DNA from: JAHJDO01 sp030671985 [NCBI: bacterium] | GTDB taxonomy: Bacteria; JAHJDO01 | Assembly: GCA_030671985.1 (NCBI GenBank) | Contig: DAOVHI010000007.1 | Location: 1-18,620, forward strand | Direction: 5' to 3' | DNA length: 18,620 nt | Shown: positions 13,906 to 18,620 of the stretch, piece after piece | Layout of the letters: every line of letters starts with the position of its first letter | Numbering within the stretch: position 1 is the first letter of the stretch | Position numbers and translations under genes: made by a program | The notes under the pieces: generated by a model | The model's input: only the letters and a program-made list of their open reading frames with translations | What the model was told of the DNA's origin: nothing | Databases searched by the model: none

Positions 13906-16745
13906 TGAAACAAGTGAAAATTTTCAAACTCTTCATCTTTTTACTGGTTATTATTGCGGCTTTCTCTGTTCTTAAATCATTGGGTCTGGTTCGCAGTAGC
14001 CCTGTTCCTTTGTATTGTGAACAGGCAAACTATGTTTTGGATATCAGCAGTGATTCTCTTAAGGGTAGAGCGGATTTTAAGGTGCGCTCGTTTCGCGGCG
14101 GCAAATTCCGTCTGCTTTCTTCCCATGTAGCTCTGACAGGGCTTACGATAAACGGAATGGAAAGACCTGTTATAGAAAAAGACGGATTTTATGTCGTTTC
14201 TATGAAACGCCGCAAAGAATCCATAATCAGTATAGAATTTGTAAAGAATATAGAAAAAATTGAGGGCAAACACAATCTTCGATTAGTTGTGCCGCGTGCC
14301 TCCAAAAACAGAATTGAATTACGCGGTATTCTAAATAGGCATGTTGTTTTAAACGGTCTGAGTTTTAACGAATTCGAGACTAAAGATATGCCAAAAAGCG
14401 TGTCTCTTATCCTGCCTCCTGCTAACGAAATTAATATCAATTGGCAGCGAAGCAAAACAGGTGCAAAAAAAGCCAGAATTTTTGCCAGTCGCTATAGTAT
14501 TGTGAAGATTGAAGATAACACTGCTTATTACAGGACCATATGCGATTATCATGTAAGGGACGGCTATATCTCCAGCCTGCGCTTGATACTGGCGGAAGAC
14601 TGTCGGGAAATAGAAGTGAAAGGAAGAGGTATCCATTTTACAAAGATAGAAAAAGAAGGCGGACAGCAAACAGTCCGCATAGATCTTGTTTCTCCATTAA
14701 AAGGGGAATATCGGCTGGAAATAAGTTATGCGATAGGATACAAAGACCGGATGTCCGAGATATTCACTGCACGACCGGTTGAAACTCTTAATGAAGATGA
14801 ATATATTGTTATAGGCAGCAGGGAAGAATTGCAGATCGTGGCAGTGGAAGAAACAGGTATGAGAGAAATCGCTCCGTCGGATGTTCCCGCTCAGTTAATC
14901 AAAGAAACAGATGTTCCTGTATTCAAGGCATATCATCACACCAATAACAAATATAGACTCAATCTGGTTTTTATTAGGTACGGACAGGCTGAGTCGGTTA
15001 GTACTGCTGTGGACGAGGCGGAATATGAGGTATATTTCTCTCCGTTGGGCAAAGAAATAGTGAGAGTTACTCTTCAGGTAAGAAATGCTGATAACCAGTT
15101 TATGACCATGAAATTACCTGGAGGAGCTGTCTTGTGTTCTGTTTATTCTATGGATAAACCCATCAAGCCGTTGCGTCTCAAAGACGAGACAATTTTGCTT
15201 CGTCTTGAAAAATCTATTGAAAGTTTTTCCGGTTACGTAACCTTTCCTATAGATATATGCTATATTCTTGATAGGAAAGCGCAGACGGACAAACAAGTAT
15301 CAGTTACTTTGCCTATTCTTGGAGTTCCTGCCTCATATCTTAAATGGCGACTTATTCTGCCGCAGGATAGTAAAATAAAATGGAAACAGATGAACGTTTC
15401 GAGAGTAGATCAGTTTGCCGATGAGAAGGTCGTGCGCATTTTAGAATACGCACGGGCTGTTGCTGCCGAAAACGAATCCGGTAGTATTTCTTGCGGCGAT
15501 CAATCTTATGTCATGGATGTTGAGGCCATGGATGTAGTTAGGGAGGTTACAAAGGGAAAATCACAAGCAGTCATGCCTAAACCACAGGTTATGGAAGAAA
15601 AATTTAAACAAATTGACTTCGGAAAATTGTATAAAAAAGTTGCTGATTATTCAACGAAAGTGGCTAAATCAGAAAGAAGCAGAATAGAAAGCAAAGAACA
15701 GAACATGAAGAGCGCAAAGATCAATGGGGATATTGTCATCAAACAAAAATTATCCGCAGGATATTCGCGTGAAGCCCAAAAAGCGTATAGATCCGGCCGT
15801 TTAAAAAAGGCCAGAAAAGATATTTCGCTGGCATTAGAGTCGAACATTGCCAGCAAAGGAGCGCTGCAACTGGGAGAAAACGTTCAGAGGCTGCTGCAGC
15901 GGAAAGAAGAAGTTGTTACGTCTAGTGCCCCTATAGGAGGGAAATTATCGGACAAGAAACTTAAAAGGATAAGTGAAGGGATGCAGAAGGAATCTCGTAT
16001 TAGGTCTCAGATTGAGACGTACAAAGAGAAACCGTATCTATTTGTCGCTGACACTCGTTCTTTACTGCTTCGCTACAATCTGTTTCTGGTACCTGATACT
16101 TTAAGTGGGAGCGGCGGCGAAATATTTAAGAACAGAGCAGAATCTCTTACTCAAACGGCTAACGATGAATATTCCAATTGGCAGAATACCGCCAATTTTT
16201 TTGATCTAAACAAATTTAATTCGGCAGGTTATAACAGAATGAATCTTGACTCTGTGCAGGAAAACACAATCATAGATATGCTGAATGAAGGCTACGACGC
16301 TGGGAATTTTTTGGCTTCAAATACTGTTAAAGTAAATGAAAACAGTGTATTAAATATCCCATTTGCCAGTTCTCAAGGCACAAAATATATCCGTGTTCAA
16401 CAGGTGATTGTAGACGACGAATACATAGATTTTTACGTTACTTTGCCGCGTCTCGGTTCTGACGGCAGTCTCATAGAAGACAAAACTGCCGTGCGTATTA
16501 AACGCGGACAGACCGCAGTATTAGGCGGCATATCCGGTTTAGTTGCCGGAGGAGCAAATAATACCGGTCTTGTCTTGACGCTCAACAGTGATATACTGGA
16601 GAAAATGACACAGAAAGAGGTGGAAAGCGTTTATGCCGTCAATCGTATGGATATCGCAATGCCGTTGGGAGAGACATATAAGTTTGAGAAACTGCTGGTC
16701 AAGGCAGATGAAAAGTTAACAATAACTATGGAGGTAACAAAATGA
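13905..16745 (+). CDS. Large membrane-anchored, beta-rich envelope protein, family not recognised
   Basis: I do not recognise a named family. The 946-residue product has an N-terminal signal anchor (about 6-27), then mostly beta-strand sequence to about 500. Residues about 510-720 are charged and helical, with a TPR-like stretch near 620-660. Residues 828-893 include TAVRIKRGQTAVLGGI, reminiscent of the GQT-VLGG strand in type II/III secretins, but I cannot support a full secretin domain. The first 500 residues and the last 30 match the downstream gene segment by segment, for example RNADNQFMTMKLPGG near 393. TTG at 13905 has GAAGAG five bases upstream; GTG 13914 is an in-frame alternative. 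The stop overlaps the next start by four bases. A periplasmic location is likely; function is unknown. Confidence 0.8.
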   Translation: MKQVKIFKLFIFLLVIIAAFSVLKSLGLVRSSPVPLYCEQANYVLDISSDSLKGRADFKVRSFRGGKFRLLSSHVALTGLTINGMERPVIEKDGFYVVSMKRRKESIISIEFVKNIEKIEGKHNLRLVVPRASKNRIELRGILNRHVVLNGLSFNEFETKDMPKSVSLILPPANEININWQRSKTGAKKARIFASRYSIVKIEDNTAYYRTICDYHVRDGYISSLRLILAEDCREIEVKGRGIHFTKIEKEGGQQTVRIDLVSPLKGEYRLEISYAIGYKDRMSEIFTARPVETLNEDEYIVIGSREELQIVAVEETGMREIAPSDVPAQLIKETDVPVFKAYHHTNNKYRLNLVFIRYGQAESVSTAVDEAEYEVYFSPLGKEIVRVTLQVRNADNQFMTMKLPGGAVLCSVYSMDKPIKPLRLKDETILLRLEKSIESFSGYVTFPIDICYILDRKAQTDKQVSVTLPILGVPASYLKWRLILPQDSKIKWKQMNVSRVDQFADEKVVRILEYARAVAAENESGSISCGDQSYVMDVEAMDVVREVTKGKSQAVMPKPQVMEEKFKQIDFGKLYKKVADYSTKVAKSERSRIESKEQNMKSAKINGDIVIKQKLSAGYSREAQKAYRSGRLKKARKDISLALESNIASKGALQLGENVQRLLQRKEEVVTSSAPIGGKLSDKKLKRISEGMQKESRIRSQIETYKEKPYLFVADTRSLLLRYNLFLVPDTLSGSGGEIFKNRAESLTQTANDEYSNWQNTANFFDLNKFNSAGYNRMNLDSVQENTIIDMLNEGYDAGNFLASNTVKVNENSVLNIPFASSQGTKYIRVQQVIVDDEYIDFYVTLPRLGSDGSLIEDKTAVRIKRGQTAVLGGISGLVAGGANNTGLVLTLNSDILEKMTQKEVESVYAVNRMDIAMPLGETYKFEKLLVKADEKLTITMEVTK
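16730..16745 (+). promoter_or_regulatory. Ribosome binding site and ATGA overlap coupling the two envelope genes
   Basis: GGAGGT at 16730-16735 lies six bases before ATG 16742, whose last bases form the TGA stop of the upstream gene (ATGA). This fixes the start of the downstream gene and indicates translational coupling and co-expression. Confidence 0.85.
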
Positions 16746-18620
16746 ACGAGAAAGATAAAGGCAAGCCTGCTAGACTGACCGTGTCAAAAGAATCAATCCC
16801 TTCTTCAGCGGGGAAATCAGAAAAAAAACAGGAAGTTAGGGAAGGAAAGAAAAGAACGGGATGCTTGAAATACATTTTTTTATTTTTGCTCGTCGCGCTT
16901 ATTGCTGGAGCCGGTCTAAAAATATTCTCAGTAATTAATTACCAGTTAGCTGTACCTATCTCCGGCAATATAATATTAAAGTCCAGTTCCTACACAGGAA
17001 CTGCAAACGATGAAAACGCTGTTTTTACCATGAAGCTCAATTACGAAACATTTGCCAGATTTGGCTGGGTAAAGATTCCAATTCTGCCTGTTTCCGTGGC
17101 TGTAAGTGAAGTTACTTTAAACGGCAAACCTGTTTATCTTTATGCCGGAAGCCAATGGTACGAAATAATAACCAAACACAAGGGCAAAGGGATAATCGAA
17201 GCAAAATTTTCCATGAAGGTTCATGAGAAAGAAGGCGTGCGTCGTCTTTCTTTCGATGTTCCCCGCACCACAGCCACAAGTGCCGTAATAGAGATAAAGG
17301 GAGAGGAACTGGAAGTTGATGTAGTCAATTCTCAACATAAGGAACTAGTTGCGCAGGGGGAAAAGACAATACTCAAAGCTACCTATCCTCCAATAAATCG
17401 CATTGATTTAGTCTGGAAAAGGGCTCGTCCTGAACTTGAAGAGAAAGACGCGAGGCTCTATTCTGAGACCAATACTGTTTGTTCAATATTAGAAGGCTTA
17501 CTGCACTGTAATACTGTAGCCCGCTATTCCATATTGCGTTCGTGGATAAACGGTTTAAAACTGTCCATCCCGAAAGATGTCAATATTTTGTCCGTTACCG
17601 GAGACCGTATCCGCGACTGGAAAACAATAGAAATATCCGGTCGGCGTATGTTAGAAGTGGAATTCTCCTACAAGATCAAAGGTAATTATAAATTAAACAT
17701 TGTCTACGAAAAACCTATTAAGTTAGACGGCAGTATTTTGACTATCCCTGTTGTTCATAGTTTGGGTGTTGAGAGAGAAAAGGGATTCATCGGTATTGAG
17801 ACATTAACGGATGTAGAAGTTGCCACCGATAAAGCAGACGGCATCGTTGCCATAGACATCAACGAACTGCCTGTATTATTAAAAACCATGACTGCCCAGC
17901 CGTTGATTCTAGGCTATAAATACGTTGAACAGCCATACAGTCTTTCTCTTAATGTCAAACGCCATGAAGACATGTCTGTGCTTTCGCTTATAGCCGACAG
18001 CGCTCTGCACACGATAATGATGACATCCGATGGTCGGCGGCTTACCCGCGTTTTCTATTCCATACGCAATAACGGCAACCAGTTCATGCCTCTCTCTCTT
18101 CCTGAAGGCAGTGAATTATGGAGCGCCAGTATTGCAGGTAAATCAATCAAGGTCATGCAGGGAAAAAAGGGAGAATTGTTAATCCCTCTAATGGATGCTA
18201 CTCGAGGCAGCGGTTATGTTGGCGTAGAAGTTATTTATGCTGAAGATGGAACTAAACCCGACTTAAGGGGCAGGGGCAGCGCCGCTATACAATTACCTAC
18301 TCTTTCGGATATTCCCGTTATACATTTAATGTGCGAATTGTATTTGCCAAAGGAAGGCAAATATCGGAAGGGTGACTTTATTAGCGATGCTAAGATGGTG
18401 GATCAATTTTCTTCGGTCAGAACAGCTGCCGCGCCAGGGATGCCGCGTGTTTCTTCAGAACAAGCATCACGCCAGCTTCAGAATCAGGCAACGCGAAGAT
18501 TTGAGCAAAAGATAACAGCGACCGGCCGCACTCCTGTATCAATAAAGCTGCCACTAGACGGACAGCTTGTCAGATTTGAAAAGATACGTGTACTCAAAGA
18601 AAAAGTGAAAATAAGATGCA
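16742..18620 (+). CDS. Second membrane-anchored beta-rich envelope protein, paralogue of the upstream gene (3' end outside window)
   Basis: The frame runs open to the right edge; 626 residues are visible. A charged cytoplasmic tail of about 40 residues precedes one membrane segment (about 43-63), so it is a type II single-span protein with a large beta-rich periplasmic part. It is colinear with the upstream protein: LSFDVPR (169-175) against LRLVVPR (125-131), PPINRIDLVWKR (216-227) against PPANEININWQR, RNNGNQFMPLSLPEG (442-456) against RNADNQFMTMKLPGG, and IQLPTLSDIP against VTLPILGVP. The last visible residues (IKLPLDG, RFEKIRV) match the C-terminal tail of the upstream protein (IAMPLGE, KFEKLLV), so the stop is probably just past the window. 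It lacks the ~400-residue helical and secretin-like insert of its partner. No catalytic motif is apparent. Confidence 0.8.
   Translation, partial: MNEKDKGKPARLTVSKESIPSSAGKSEKKQEVREGKKRTGCLKYIFLFLLVALIAGAGLKIFSVINYQLAVPISGNIILKSSSYTGTANDENAVFTMKLNYETFARFGWVKIPILPVSVAVSEVTLNGKPVYLYAGSQWYEIITKHKGKGIIEAKFSMKVHEKEGVRRLSFDVPRTTATSAVIEIKGEELEVDVVNSQHKELVAQGEKTILKATYPPINRIDLVWKRARPELEEKDARLYSETNTVCSILEGLLHCNTVARYSILRSWINGLKLSIPKDVNILSVTGDRIRDWKTIEISGRRMLEVEFSYKIKGNYKLNIVYEKPIKLDGSILTIPVVHSLGVEREKGFIGIETLTDVEVATDKADGIVAIDINELPVLLKTMTAQPLILGYKYVEQPYSLSLNVKRHEDMSVLSLIADSALHTIMMTSDGRRLTRVFYSIRNNGNQFMPLSLPEGSELWSASIAGKSIKVMQGKKGELLIPLMDATRGSGYVGVEVIYAEDGTKPDLRGRGSAAIQLPTLSDIPVIHLMCELYLPKEGKYRKGDFISDAKMVDQFSSVRTAAAPGMPRVSSEQASRQLQNQATRRFEQKITATGRTPVSIKLPLDGQLVRFEKIRVLKEKVKIRC

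Noticed and set aside
13662-13913. 83-residue minus-strand open frame
   Set aside because: It lies over tRNA-Arg and tRNA-His and their promoter; its translation is simply tRNA sequence read as protein.
1-18620. CRISPR array, insertion sequence, phage or integrase genes
   Set aside because: No regularly spaced direct repeats, transposase, integrase or phage structural proteins were found on either strand.

Overview
The window is an AT-rich, tightly packed bacterial chromosome segment. It is Gram-negative in character: it encodes both LptF/LptG-type lipopolysaccharide-export permeases and an MlaE/MlaF/MlaD-type lipid transporter, so the cell should have an outer membrane. The first block (a giant FtsX-like permease, an OPT-like membrane protein and a PqqD-like protein) and the last block (large beta-rich envelope proteins) resemble what I would expect in Planctomycetes, Omnitrophota or other PVC/candidate-phylum genomes. 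That placement is inference from family flavour only. No transposase, integrase, phage gene or CRISPR array is visible.

Layout. (1) Positions 1-8236, + strand, is one run of closely spaced genes. It holds the end of a giant FtsX-like ABC permease whose visible N-terminus looks like the tail of an M28 peptidase domain, a polytopic OPT/DUF6785-like transporter, a PqqD-like protein, a small FtsX permease with almost no periplasmic domain, a LolD/MacB-type ATPase, and a membrane-bound GAF-GGDEF diguanylate cyclase. (2) Positions 8240-13820, - strand, reads in transcription order tRNA-His, tRNA-Arg, mlaE, mlaF (with a PilZ domain fused to its N-terminus), mlaD, lptF, lptG. A good sigma70-type promoter lies just before tRNA-His, and the mlaE start is only 11 bases beyond the tRNA-Arg end, so tRNAs and envelope genes may share a transcript. 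(3) From 13905 to the right edge, + strand and divergent from the tRNAs, are two translationally coupled genes for large membrane-anchored beta-rich proteins. They are paralogues of each other and match no family I can name.

How the parts may work together. Block 2 is a lipid-logistics operon: MlaEFD moves phospholipid between the membranes and LptFG extracts LPS for export. The PilZ domain on the MlaF ATPase carries both c-di-GMP-binding motifs, and a diguanylate cyclase is encoded in the neighbouring convergent operon, which suggests second-messenger control of lipid transport. Block 1 looks like a one-ATPase, two-unequal-permease ABC system encoded with an OPT-like carrier, a possible peptidase domain and a RiPP-recognition-like protein; a peptide-related role is plausible but unproven. 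The strongest candidates for new biology are the PilZ-MlaF fusion, the paralogous envelope pair, and the peptidase-permease/OPT/PqqD cluster.
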